Shown here in pieces: positions 28,971-38,287 of a DNA stretch of 64,000 nucleotides. Positions within the stretch are counted from its first letter, which is position 1. Every line of letters starts with the position of its first letter. The DNA comes from Pelagibacteraceae bacterium AG-359-O02 (GTDB lineage Bacteria > Pseudomonadota > Alphaproteobacteria > Pelagibacterales > Pelagibacteraceae), in contig QCEU01000003.1 of NCBI GenBank assembly GCA_003280485.1, forward strand, positions 1-64,000. The letters run 5' to 3'. The position numbers were made by a program, and so were the translations under genes. The notes beneath the pieces are model-generated. The model ran no database searches, was not told the DNA's origin, and was given only the letters and a program-made list of their open reading frames with translations.

Positions 28971-29735
28971 ATGAAGACAATGAAAATGTTAGCATTAGCA
29001 GCAGTGCTTTTCGGAGCAACTACAGCGGCTAACGCGGCAACAGCCTTTTTAGCCACAGACGATTTCGTAGGTATTTCGTTTTGGTTAATATCAATGGGTA
29101 TGTTAGCAGCTACAGCATTTTTCTTTATGGAACAGGCTAACGTCAGTTCGCAATGGAGAAAATCAGTAAACGTAGCTGGATTAGTAACAGGTATAGCATT
29201 TATTCACTATATGTATATGAGAGCAGTTTGGATCGAAACAGGTGATACTCCAACTGTTTACAGATACATTGACTGGTTAATTACTGTACCACTACAGCTA
29301 GTAGAATTTTACTTAATTCTTTCAGCAGTAAGAAAAGTTGACACCAACATATTCTGGAGAATCTTAATTGGTTCACTAGTTATGTTAATAGGTGGATATC
29401 TTGGAGAAGCTGGATTCATTAACGCTACACTAGGTTTCATAATCGGTATGGCTGGATGGATTTACATTCTTTATGAAATCTTTTCAGGTGAAGCAGGAAA
29501 AGTTGCTGCTAAATCTGGAAATAAATCTTTAGTAACTGCATTTGGAGCTTTAAGAATGATTGTTACTGTAGGTTGGGCTATTTACCCATTAGGTTACATT
29601 TTTGGTTACCTAACAGGTGGAATAGATGGTAACGCGTTAAACGTTATCTATAACTTAGCAGACTTTGTTAATAAAATCGCATTTGGTTTAATTATCTGGT
29701 CTTGTGCAGTTTCTAACTCTACAAGAAGAGCTTAG
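28971..29735 (+). CDS. Proteorhodopsin (blue-type, light-driven proton pump)
   Basis: This seven-helix retinal protein exports protons when lit. The 254-residue product starts with a cleavable signal (likely cut after ANA, residue 22). Numbering runs four ahead of the standard scheme. Key residues are all present: H79 (standard 75), proton acceptor D101 (97), proton donor E112 (108), D231 (227) and the retinal lysine K235 (231). The D/T/E set (D101, T105, E112) marks an outward proton pump, not a sodium or chloride pump. The spectral-tuning position (standard 105) is Q109, the blue-absorbing form. The start is set by GAGGGAG six bases upstream. No retinal-synthesis genes are nearby. A strong terminator follows. 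Confidence 0.98.
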   Translation: MKTMKMLALAAVLFGATTAANAATAFLATDDFVGISFWLISMGMLAATAFFFMEQANVSSQWRKSVNVAGLVTGIAFIHYMYMRAVWIETGDTPTVYRYIDWLITVPLQLVEFYLILSAVRKVDTNIFWRILIGSLVMLIGGYLGEAGFINATLGFIIGMAGWIYILYEIFSGEAGKVAAKSGNKSLVTAFGALRMIVTVGWAIYPLGYIFGYLTGGIDGNALNVIYNLADFVNKIAFGLIIWSCAVSNSTRRA

Positions 29736-29756
29736 TAACAATTAGTTACGATATAT

Positions 29757-30132
<376 letters not shown>

Positions 30133-30133
<1 letters not shown>

Positions 30134-31146
30134 TGATTAAAACAGATGCTGTTATAGTTGGCGCAGGTCCGACAGGACTATTTTGTGCGCATCAACTTGG
30201 TATTATCGGATTGACTTGTGAAATAGTTGATAACCTAGATAAAATTGGCGGTCAATGTATTGAACTTTATCCAGATAAACCTATTTATGATATTCCTGCA
30301 GTTCCAGAGTGTACTGGAGAAGAACTTATAAATAATTTAATAGAACAAATTAAACCATTTAAATTTAATTTTCATTTAAATGAAAGAGTTCAAGAACTTA
30401 CAAATGAAAACGATAATTGGATTGTTATAACAACTAGTGGAAAAAGATTCCAAACACCAAATGTTGTAATTGCTGGAGGTGTTGGATCGTTTGAACCAAG
30501 AAAGTTTCCAACAAAAAGTGCAGAAAAGTTTGATGGAACTTCAGTATTGTATTCAATTAAAGACAAAACAATTTTTAAAGATAAATCTGTAGCTATATTT
30601 GGTGGTGGAGATAGTGCACTGGACTGGACAATTGAACTATCAAATACTTCTAAAGTTTCACTTATTCATAGAAGAGATGAGTTTAGAGGCGCACCTGCAA
30701 GTGTTCAAAAAATAAAAGAATTAAGTGAAAAAAATATAATTAATTTATTCACTAATTACTCAATTAAAGATGTCAAAGGAAATGGATCTTTAAAAGGAGT
30801 AGAAATTAAAAGTGAAGAAGGGGAGAGTAAAATATTAAAAGCAGATTATGTGTTGGGTTTTTTTGGTTTGATAATGCAACTTGGACCAATAGCTGATTGG
30901 GGTCTTAATTTAGATAAAAAAACAATTCCAGTTAATACTAAAAACTTTGAAACCAATAAGAAAGGTATATTTGCAATTGGAGATATCTGTACCTATCCAG
31001 GAAAGCTTAAACTGATACTTTCAGGGTTCCATGAAGGAGCTTTAGCTGCTAGAGGTTGTTTTAAATATGCAAGACCTAATGAAAAATATAGATTCGAATT
31101 TACAACAGCATCAAATACTATTAAAGACAGATTGGGTGTAAAGTAA
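30133..31146 (+). CDS. Ferredoxin--NADP reductase, thioredoxin-reductase-like
   Basis: This 337-residue flavoprotein has an FAD-binding GAGPTGL motif (residues 9-15), an NADPH-binding GGGDSALDW motif (about 157-165) and a late GDICTYPGK FAD motif. It lacks the CxxC redox pair of thioredoxin reductase, so it is the YumC-like ferredoxin (flavodoxin) NADP reductase class. It is translationally coupled to the ferredoxin gene before it and to the GST after it. It most likely moves electrons between NADPH and that ferredoxin. Confidence 0.9.
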
Positions 31147-31772
31147 TGATTGAGCTATTTACTGCAGATACACCAAATGGTTGGAAAATTAGTATTATGC
31201 TCGAGGAAATTAATCTTGAGTATAAAATAACAAAAGTCAACCTAAATGAAGGTGAACAACACAAACCAGAATTTAAAAAAATTAGTCCTTTTAATAAAAT
31301 TCCAGTAATTATAGATCACGAAAATAATAAATCAGTCTTCGAGTCAGGTGCGATTTTGATGTATTTAGGTGAAAAAAGTAAAATGTTTTACCCTAAGGAG
31401 AGTAAGTTAGAGATAAATCAATGGTTAATGGCTCAAATGGGATTGATTGGTCCAATGATAGGGCAACATCATCAGTTTCATTATTATCATCAAGGTAAAA
31501 GTGAATGGGGAGAAGAAAGATATTTTAAAATCACAAGAAAACTATACGAGGATTTAGAAGTAAGACTTTCTTCTAGTGATTACTTAGCGGGAAAAGAATA
31601 TTCCATTGCAGATATTGCAACATGGAGTTGGATTGCAAGACACAAGAGACACGATATTGGATTAAACAGTTTTAAGGGTTTATCAAGATGGTTTGTTGAT
31701 ATCGCCAAACGGCCAGCAGTTATAAAAGGATTTAAAGTATTAAATAAAGATGCTAAAATAGATTACCCCTAG
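31146..31772 (+). CDS. Glutathione S-transferase family protein (YfcG/Ure2-like)
   Basis: This 208-residue protein has a thioredoxin-like N-terminal domain and an all-helical C-terminal domain. The TPNGWKISIMLEE segment (about residues 9-21) and the FESGAILMYLGEK glutathione-site segment (about 67-79) resemble the nu-class GSTs such as YfcG. Those act on glutathione disulfides rather than on classical xenobiotic substrates. It shares a base with the reductase stop, which suggests a small redox operon of ferredoxin, reductase and GST. Its TAG stop overlaps the dksA-like stop (CTAG). Confidence 0.88.
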   Translation: MIELFTADTPNGWKISIMLEEINLEYKITKVNLNEGEQHKPEFKKISPFNKIPVIIDHENNKSVFESGAILMYLGEKSKMFYPKESKLEINQWLMAQMGLIGPMIGQHHQFHYYHQGKSEWGEERYFKITRKLYEDLEVRLSSSDYLAGKEYSIADIATWSWIARHKRHDIGLNSFKGLSRWFVDIAKRPAVIKGFKVLNKDAKIDYP

Positions 31773-32185
31773 ATATCTGCATAAACTTTTTCTTCTCTTT
31801 CGTGTTTTTCCTGTGCAGCAATACATAAAGTAGCAACAGGTCTTGCCATTAATCTTTTAAGACCTATAGGTTCAGCAGTTTCTTCGCAAAAACCATAAGT
31901 TCCATCTTGTATTTTTTTCAAAGCTGCATCAATTTTAGAAATTAATTTTATTTGTCTATTAATTGCTCTCATTTCAACATTTTTTTCTGTATACGAACTT
32001 GCTTGATCAACTATATCGGCTGATGCACTATTGTCATCCATTGAAGCATTAAATATTGCTTCATTGTTACTTCTCTTTAATTCTTTTTTCCAATCCATTA
32101 ATTTTTGCTTAAAGTATGCAAGATGTTTTGCACACATATATTTTTCAGTTTCTTTTGGAATATATTTTTTAGAGATCTTTACCAT
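31769..32185 (-). CDS. dksA: DksA-like RNA polymerase-binding regulator with two-cysteine finger
   Basis: DksA enters the RNA polymerase secondary channel and, with ppGpp, adjusts rRNA and stress promoters. The protein has the long coiled-coil with acidic tip residues (MDDNSASADIVDQAS) and the finger region YGFCEETAEPIGLKRLMARP. In place of four zinc cysteines only one remains in each knuckle (CEET and CIAA). This is the arrangement of zinc-independent DksA2-type and many alphaproteobacterial forms. I prefer the ATG at 32185 (138 residues), whose N-terminus matches family members; the ATG at 32221 would add 12 residues. Confidence 0.85.
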   Translation of the reverse strand: MVKISKKYIPKETEKYMCAKHLAYFKQKLMDWKKELKRSNNEAIFNASMDDNSASADIVDQASSYTEKNVEMRAINRQIKLISKIDAALKKIQDGTYGFCEETAEPIGLKRLMARPVATLCIAAQEKHEREEKVYADI

Positions 32186-32258
32186 GTCTAAATTTATGAA
32201 TTTGGTGAATATATTCATCATTTATTGAGTGTCAAGAATGGATTAATTGTATAAATTA

Positions 32259-33560
32259 ATGAAAATGGCTATTTATAAAAAGAATATAGGTAATTTATTT
32301 TTTATTTTTGTTTCAGGTCACCTATTCATATGGACATTGGTTCCAAGTTTAACAAATAACAATTTACCACTTGATACAATCGAGGCTTTAGCATGGGGCA
32401 GTAACCTAGATTGGGGATTTAATAAGCATCCACCGATGAGTGCATTTCTACCTGAAATATTTTACCAAATCTTTGGACCACAAGACTGGGCTTATTATTT
32501 GTTAAGTCAAATCTGTATCGTAGTTTCATTACTTGTAGTTTTTAAGTTAGCTGAAGATTTTTTTGATAACAAAATTTATTGTTTACTATCTGTTTTATTA
32601 TTGGAAGGAATATATTTCTATAACTTCACTACACCTGAATTTAACGTAAATATTTGTTTAATTCCTTTTTGGTCTCTTTCGGTTTTTTATTTATGGAGAG
32701 GAATAAAGAGTAATAAAATATTAGATTGGTTATTACTCGGTCTATTTGCTGGACTCGGGATTCTATCTAAGTATTTATTTGTCTATTTAGGTTTAGCAAT
32801 AGATGTACTTTTAATTTACATGATCTATACCAAAAGACTAAATTTAAAGTGTCTGGTTTCTTTCATTCCTTTTATTATTATTTTATTACCACACATTATT
32901 TGGTTAACTGAGAATGATTATGTAACCATTACTTATGGACTTCTCAGAACTGGATCAGAAGAAGCAAGTATTTTAAACCACATAAAACATCCTATGATAT
33001 TTTTAGGCAAGCAAATTAGTATATTATTGCCGTTTTTACTGATGATTTTTGTATTAGTTAAAAAATTTAAAATAAATATTAATTTAAATGACGAAAAGCT
33101 TTTGTTTTTATTATCAATTAATTTAATTCCAATTTTTTTTATTTTTCTTACATCATTTACAATGGGTGTAAAAATTAGAACTATGTGGATGACGCCATTT
33201 TATATAAGCTTTGGTTTGTTATTTGTTTATATTTTTAAATCAGAAATTAATTTTGAAAACATGAGAAAGTTTTCTTCAATCTTTTTGATATTATTTTTAT
33301 TATCTCCAATTTTGTATTCTTATGTTTCAATTACTAAAACTGATAAAAGAACTGATTTTGAGGGTAAAAATTTAGCTAAACAGGCTAAAGTTTTTTATGA
33401 AACTGAAGGTGAGGAACTTGGAAAAATGGAATATATTAAAGGTAATGAATGGATTGCAGGAAATATATCTTACCATCTTCCAGAAAGACCAAAATGGATT
33501 TATAGTTCAGCCGAAATTCAATTGTGCAACAAAGATATGAAATGCTTAACATATAAATGA
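32259..33560 (+). CDS. GT39/ArnT-type integral membrane glycosyltransferase
   Basis: This protein of about 433 residues has 9-11 predicted membrane helices. The early acidic motif DTIEALAWG and the WGFNKHPPMSAF segment (about residues 32-60) are typical of the GT39/PMT_2 family. Those enzymes take a sugar from polyprenyl phosphate and add it to lipid A, lipids or proteins on the periplasmic side. The ATG at 32259 is chosen; a TTG at 32247 and another ATG at 32265 are open. It is coupled (ATGA) to a 41-residue membrane protein and then to a GT2 enzyme that could make its sugar donor. The acceptor is unknown. Confidence 0.82.
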   Translation: MKMAIYKKNIGNLFFIFVSGHLFIWTLVPSLTNNNLPLDTIEALAWGSNLDWGFNKHPPMSAFLPEIFYQIFGPQDWAYYLLSQICIVVSLLVVFKLAEDFFDNKIYCLLSVLLLEGIYFYNFTTPEFNVNICLIPFWSLSVFYLWRGIKSNKILDWLLLGLFAGLGILSKYLFVYLGLAIDVLLIYMIYTKRLNLKCLVSFIPFIIILLPHIIWLTENDYVTITYGLLRTGSEEASILNHIKHPMIFLGKQISILLPFLLMIFVLVKKFKININLNDEKLLFLLSINLIPIFFIFLTSFTMGVKIRTMWMTPFYISFGLLFVYIFKSEINFENMRKFSSIFLILFLLSPILYSYVSITKTDKRTDFEGKNLAKQAKVFYETEGEELGKMEYIKGNEWIAGNISYHLPERPKWIYSSAEIQLCNKDMKCLTYK

Positions 33561-33682
33561 AATTTCAATTAAACCAAAAAAAAAAGAGACTTATTTTCAT
33601 TATCGGAATTGTTGTTTTAATTGAACTCTCAGGATATGGTTTTTTTGCCTCTTTATTTAGACTGATAGGCTCAGCAAGTTAA
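33557..33682 (+). CDS. Small single-span membrane protein, 41 residues
   Basis: A short frame begins with ATG overlapping the previous stop (ATGA) and ends with TAA overlapping the next ATG (TAATG). The product starts with a basic stretch (KKKR), has one hydrophobic helix (about residues 12-32) and ends in SLFRLIGSAS. Both junctions are coupled in the manner of real genes, and without it there would be an unusual 121-base hole between two glycosyltransferases. I do not recognise the family. It may be an accessory subunit of one of its neighbours. Confidence 0.75.
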   Translation: MKFQLNQKKKRLIFIIGIVVLIELSGYGFFASLFRLIGSAS

Positions 33683-34551
33683 TGAAAATAGTAATTCTAA
33701 TTCCTGTCTTTAATGACTTTAAATCTGTATCAAAATTAATTGAAGAAATTGATATAAATATTTCTGAGCTTAAAGCAACATTTTCAATAATAGTAGTGAA
33801 TGATGCCTCAACAGATAAAAAATTTTTAGAATCCAAAAATTTAAAAAATATTAAATCATTGAAATTAATTAATATGAGAAATAATAAAGGACATACAAGG
33901 TGTATTGCGGCAGGGCTTAAACATATTTCAGAAAATGAAGATTTTGACTATGTTATTCCAATGGATGGTGATGGAGAAGACAGGCCTGAAGAGATAAGAA
34001 ACTTTTTAGAAAAGATTAAAGATAATCCAAATAAAAGTATTGTTGGAGAAAGAGTAAAAAGATCAGAAGGTTTAATTTTTAAAATCTGTTATTTTTTTCA
34101 TAAAATTATTACTTATACATTTACAGGAAAATTTATAAAATTTGGAAATTTCACTTGTCTTACAAAACAAACTGTTAAAAAATTAATCGAAGAGAAAGCA
34201 ACTTGGAGCAGTTTTTCTGGTTCTTTGGCAAAAACTGAAAATAATTTAATTAAATCTACATCAATAAGAGGCTCAAGATACTTTGGACCTTCAAAGATGA
34301 GTTTTTTGAATTTAATAAATCACTCTTTAGCAATTATTGCTGTGTTTAAAACTGGGGTAATCTTTAGATCGATAGCATTTTACGCGATATATTTAATAAT
34401 TATTTCTGAATACATAAGTGTAATTACAGCTATACCTTTGGCTTTAATAGTTATTTTTGGTCTAATTATTTTAAAAATCTCAGGAAGAGAAAATATGACT
34501 GAATTTAATAATTCTTTAAGCTATATTGAGGATATTGAGAATTTGAAATGA
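33682..34551 (+). CDS. GT2 family glycosyltransferase (polyprenyl-phosphate sugar synthase-like)
   Basis: The GT-A domain has the start IPVFNDFKSVSKLIEEID, the nucleotide-site VVNDASTD (about residues 39-46) and the metal motif PMDGDGEDRPEE (about 94-105). Two hydrophobic C-terminal segments (about residues 210-270) suggest a membrane tether. The layout is like dolichol-phosphate mannose synthase and other enzymes that load a sugar onto a polyprenyl carrier. It overlaps the micropeptide stop by one base. With the GT39 enzyme it forms a plausible donor-making and donor-using pair. Confidence 0.85.
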   Translation: MKIVILIPVFNDFKSVSKLIEEIDINISELKATFSIIVVNDASTDKKFLESKNLKNIKSLKLINMRNNKGHTRCIAAGLKHISENEDFDYVIPMDGDGEDRPEEIRNFLEKIKDNPNKSIVGERVKRSEGLIFKICYFFHKIITYTFTGKFIKFGNFTCLTKQTVKKLIEEKATWSSFSGSLAKTENNLIKSTSIRGSRYFGPSKMSFLNLINHSLAIIAVFKTGVIFRSIAFYAIYLIIISEYISVITAIPLALIVIFGLIILKISGRENMTEFNNSLSYIEDIENLK

Positions 34552-34565
34552 ATTAATCAGATTAA

Positions 34566-36008
34566 ATGAAAAATTTTTTTAGAAAAGTAGCTTTTGGTTT
34601 AGGTCCTGATGAACAAATACCATCTGATCCTTTAAATTGGGCACAAAGCCAAATCACAGATCAAATACCTGAATTTACCTTTAAAGGAAAAATTTATCCA
34701 GAAAAAGAATTGAGAAAACATTATAATAAATATGTTTATCAAGACAGAAAAGTTTTAAGAAAAAAATTTAAAAATGACAAGATGGGGTATAAGGCTGCTA
34801 AAAATAAAGTTAAAGCAGATACAGGACAAAAGTTTTGGAGAAACCTAGAAATTGCCATTAGACATAAAGAGGCTATCTCTGGAGCCCATCCAGTACTTGC
34901 GAAACTTTGGTATTTTTGGGGTAATCATTTTACAATAAGTGAAAAAGATTTTTTGGCTAACTACTCAACTGGAGCATATCAAAGAGAAACTATAAGAGCT
35001 AACATGAACCAAACTTTTGAAAAGTTGGCATACGAGTCAACTGTTGCTTGGGCCATGATTCATCATTTAGATAATGCTGAAAATGTTGGTCCTAAATCAG
35101 AAGATGCTAGGGCAGAATGGAGAAAAAGAAAAAAAAGACCAGCCACAATTAACGAAAATCATGCAAGAGAATTATTAGAACTTCATACAGTGTCCCCAAA
35201 TTCTGGATACACGCAAGAAAATATAACTGAGCTAGCCTACATAATGACTGGTTGGGCGCCCGATGACAAATATTGGAAGACAAAACTTGAAACAGCAGAT
35301 GTAAAATTTCAAAGAAAATATCATGAACCTGGAAAAAAAATATTTTGGGGTCAAAATTTCCCAAAAGGTAAAAAAGGTTTGCCAGCTGTAATTAAATTTT
35401 TATCAGAGCATCCGTCTTGTAGAGAATTTATAGCGTACAAATTATGCAGATACTTAATAACAGATTATCCTACAAAAGAAATGACTGATCCAATTGTTAA
35501 TGCATGGGAAAAAAGTGGAGGTTATTTACCAGAGGTTCACAAAGCTGCTATTGAAGTAGCGTTTAGATTCAACAATGAATATTCAAAATTTCAAAATCCT
35601 GAAAATTGGTGGTTACAAATGAGCAGAATGACAGATGCAAATTGGCCTCCAAGAGAGGAAAAATTTGATAGTTTTTTATTAGGGTATGGTCTTGATCCTT
35701 ATCAAGCTAAACCACATAAATTTATGAAAGATATGGGTCATCATCCTTATCTTTCGCAGCAGCCAAATGGATATTCTGATATAGCTGAAGATTGGATGTC
35801 TCCAGAACTTATAATAAGAAGACTTTTATATGCTAGACAAGGTTATATTAATTTAAAACCTGGTAACAAAAATGATGAATTTTTTAAAGGTGTAGTAGAA
35901 AAAAATTTTGATAATTCAGATAAAATAATGAGCATTTTAAATCAAAATGAAAAAACAATCGATAAGCATATATTGTTATTTAACTTACCGGAGGTTTTAA
36001 GAGCATGA
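34566..36008 (+). CDS. DUF1800 domain protein
   Basis: This 480-residue protein shows the DUF1800 pattern: an early FFRKVAFG segment, YFWGNHFTISEKD near residue 117, the strongly conserved ENHARELLELHTV near 197 and a YTQENITELAYIMTGW segment. Members almost always precede a DUF1501 protein, as here (4-base overlap). The biochemical role of the pair is not established. No clear export signal is visible at the N-terminus, although the partner has one. It starts 14 bases after the GT2 gene and so may share its transcript. Confidence 0.85.
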   Translation: MKNFFRKVAFGLGPDEQIPSDPLNWAQSQITDQIPEFTFKGKIYPEKELRKHYNKYVYQDRKVLRKKFKNDKMGYKAAKNKVKADTGQKFWRNLEIAIRHKEAISGAHPVLAKLWYFWGNHFTISEKDFLANYSTGAYQRETIRANMNQTFEKLAYESTVAWAMIHHLDNAENVGPKSEDARAEWRKRKKRPATINENHARELLELHTVSPNSGYTQENITELAYIMTGWAPDDKYWKTKLETADVKFQRKYHEPGKKIFWGQNFPKGKKGLPAVIKFLSEHPSCREFIAYKLCRYLITDYPTKEMTDPIVNAWEKSGGYLPEVHKAAIEVAFRFNNEYSKFQNPENWWLQMSRMTDANWPPREEKFDSFLLGYGLDPYQAKPHKFMKDMGHHPYLSQQPNGYSDIAEDWMSPELIIRRLLYARQGYINLKPGNKNDEFFKGVVEKNFDNSDKIMSILNQNEKTIDKHILLFNLPEVLRA

Positions 36009-37153
36009 GAATTTCAAGACGAGGTTTTTTAAAAGGATCTTTGGCAACATTGTTTTTAGCAGGAACTGGTCTTCCAGTTTATTCATCAACAAAAGCTAAA
36101 AAAAATCTAGTTGTTATTATGTTGAGAGGCGGAATGGACGCTCTTTGTGCAGTTCCAGTTGTGGGAGATAAAAATTTTGAAAAAAGAAGGAAACAATTAA
36201 TTTTAGATGATACAATTAAATTAAACTCTGATTTTTCATTACATCCTGTATTAGATAATTTCCATGACTTATGGAAAGAAAGTAAAGGAGCAATAGTTCA
36301 CGCAACAAATATTCCTTATACAGAAAGATCACACTTTGATGGACAGAATCTAATGGAGTCTGGCGGTAAAGTTCCATACAAAGTAAAAACTGGCTGGTTA
36401 GGAAGGGGAATGAAAGTTGCAGGTTTAAGGCAAGAGGGATTAGCCTTAGCGTTACCAATGCCACTCATTTTAAGAGGTGTTCCTCAAAACAATAATTACT
36501 TTCCAACAAAAGGAAAGTTACCAACTGATAAAGTTCTATCATTACTAAAAGATGTTTATAAAGAAAGATCTGAAGATGAGCTTATCGGAATGTTAGAAAT
36601 AATCAAATCTAGACCTAAAGAAAGATCGTATGCTGCAGATGATTTATACTCTCTAGCTAATGAAGCAGGAGCTTTATTGAAAAAACCAGATGGCCCAAGA
36701 GTTGCAGTTTTTGAAGTTGGAGGCTTTGATACTCACGCTGCACAAGGGGGCGTACATGGAACGCATTCAGATTGTCTAAAAGAAATGGATCTAGTATTTG
36801 GTACTTTAAAAAAAAGATTAAAAGAAGAATTTGATAACACTTTAATTGTTACACTAACTGAATTTGGTAGAACAATTAAACAAAATAGTGGTTTAGGAAC
36901 CGAACACGGATATGGATCTGCTATATTTATGGGTGGTGGTTTGCTTAAAAATAATCAAGTTTATACCGATTGGCCTGGTTTAAAAAGTAAAGAGTTGTTC
37001 CAAGGAAGAGATTTAAATTCTACAATTGATGCTAGATCTGTATATGCGTCAGCTATGTCTACTGTTTTTGATATAGATTTTAAAAGAGTTCAAAAAGAAG
37101 TTTTCTGGGGAGATAAACTACAAAATTTATCTGACAAATTATTTAGAACTTAA
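36005..37153 (+). CDS. DUF1501 domain protein with twin-arginine signal
   Basis: This 382-residue protein begins with a twin-arginine export signal (SRRGFLKG, residues 4-11, then a hydrophobic stretch). It should therefore reach the periplasm already folded, often with metal bound. DUF1501 motifs follow: VIMLRGGMDALCAV near residue 37, SHFDGQNLMESGG near 102, EVGGFDTHAAQGG near 238 and LTEFGRTIKQNSG near 285. The fold is related to alkaline phosphatases and sulfatases. It overlaps DUF1800 upstream and abuts the next gene by one base. The function is not established. Confidence 0.87.
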   Translation: MRISRRGFLKGSLATLFLAGTGLPVYSSTKAKKNLVVIMLRGGMDALCAVPVVGDKNFEKRRKQLILDDTIKLNSDFSLHPVLDNFHDLWKESKGAIVHATNIPYTERSHFDGQNLMESGGKVPYKVKTGWLGRGMKVAGLRQEGLALALPMPLILRGVPQNNNYFPTKGKLPTDKVLSLLKDVYKERSEDELIGMLEIIKSRPKERSYAADDLYSLANEAGALLKKPDGPRVAVFEVGGFDTHAAQGGVHGTHSDCLKEMDLVFGTLKKRLKEEFDNTLIVTLTEFGRTIKQNSGLGTEHGYGSAIFMGGGLLKNNQVYTDWPGLKSKELFQGRDLNSTIDARSVYASAMSTVFDIDFKRVQKEVFWGDKLQNLSDKLFRT

Positions 37154-38286
37154 TGAAAAAAATTTTCTTAATTTTATTTGGTATATTTTTATGTTTATCT
37201 GCTGAAGCAAAAGTTAAATCTAAAGATATATCTTTTCCTAAACATTTTTATATAGATAAGATTAAATCATGCCCATATGTGGGTGGTGAGACCTTTAAAT
37301 CTAAATATAAAAAAGCTAGAATTGAAAGCTTAATAAGTTTAGATTGGATGAGTGAATGGGCATTAGGTAATTCTAGAAGTGTTAATCACCTAAATCTAAC
37401 TGGTCCAATGACCTCGTTTGCTATTGCTACCCATAATGCAATTGGCAATAATGATAAAGAGGATATTGATGCTGCTAAAGTAATATTGATTAAAATAGCT
37501 AAGGCAAACGTTTTAATGGATACAATTGGCAAAGAAGAGCTAAAAAAAAAACCAAAGTGTTGGAAAGATGGAAACCCTGAAGCACCTTGTTGGTATCATG
37601 CGTATGAATTTGCAAGAGATGCTTTTACAAACTATTTGATCATAGCAATTTATCTTAAAGATAATCTAAATAATAAAGAATTTAAAATAGTTAATAATTA
37701 TATAAAAAAAATGCATAAAAAATTTATCAAACCAGATGCCTTTTATGATGAAGATAAAGGTTTTTATGCGATGGGAAATGGTGGAATACCAAATTTAGTT
37801 TTTGCAAATTGGACAAATGATAAAAAACTTGCAGCAAAAGAATTTAATTTTAGATTTTATCAAATTGATAAACTTTTTTATGAGGATGGATATATTAATA
37901 ATAATTCTTTTAGAGGATATAGAGGTTTGTGGTATCACTCTTATGGTTTAAATTCAGCTTTAGGATATGTCTATTTGGCTAATTTATGGGGAGCTGAAGT
38001 TCCTAACACAGTTATAAATAAAATTACTAAAGCCGCAGAAGTTTTAAATTTAGGGATAACTAATTATGAGAGTTTCTCTTCAAGAAAGTACTATGGAGAA
38101 CAAAAAAATAATCAATATAAAAAACATAATGCTAGAAAGCATACACATCAAGATGCTTTAGCTATTGATACCTTAATGGAAATGGTAACTGGAATAAAAC
38201 TTGAAAATGATATTACCTATTTAGCCAAAAGATCCGAGTATGGAATAGACGATTTAATTGGATTTAATGCTAATTGTATAAAATGA
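37153..38286 (+). CDS. Exported alginate-lyase-like (alpha/alpha toroid) protein
   Basis: A signal peptide (residues 1-19, ending SAEA) leads a 358-residue helical protein. The segment FRGYRGLWYHSYGLNSALG (about residues 256-274) resembles the tyrosine/histidine catalytic region of family 5 polysaccharide lyases, and SRSVNHLN near 75 could be its asparagine/histidine partner. I infer an alpha/alpha-toroid fold acting on a polysaccharide. Four cysteines may form disulfides. The family link is uncertain. It shares one base with the DUF1501 stop and likely belongs to the same operon. Confidence 0.55.
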   Translation: MKKIFLILFGIFLCLSAEAKVKSKDISFPKHFYIDKIKSCPYVGGETFKSKYKKARIESLISLDWMSEWALGNSRSVNHLNLTGPMTSFAIATHNAIGNNDKEDIDAAKVILIKIAKANVLMDTIGKEELKKKPKCWKDGNPEAPCWYHAYEFARDAFTNYLIIAIYLKDNLNNKEFKIVNNYIKKMHKKFIKPDAFYDEDKGFYAMGNGGIPNLVFANWTNDKKLAAKEFNFRFYQIDKLFYEDGYINNNSFRGYRGLWYHSYGLNSALGYVYLANLWGAEVPNTVINKITKAAEVLNLGITNYESFSSRKYYGEQKNNQYKKHNARKHTHQDALAIDTLMEMVTGIKLENDITYLAKRSEYGIDDLIGFNANCIK

Positions 38287-38287
38287 T

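Noticed and set aside
32259..38286. The glycosyltransferase/DUF1800 block as a mobile island
   Set aside because: I saw no integrase, transposase, flanking repeats or tRNA target, and its base composition looks like that of its neighbours.
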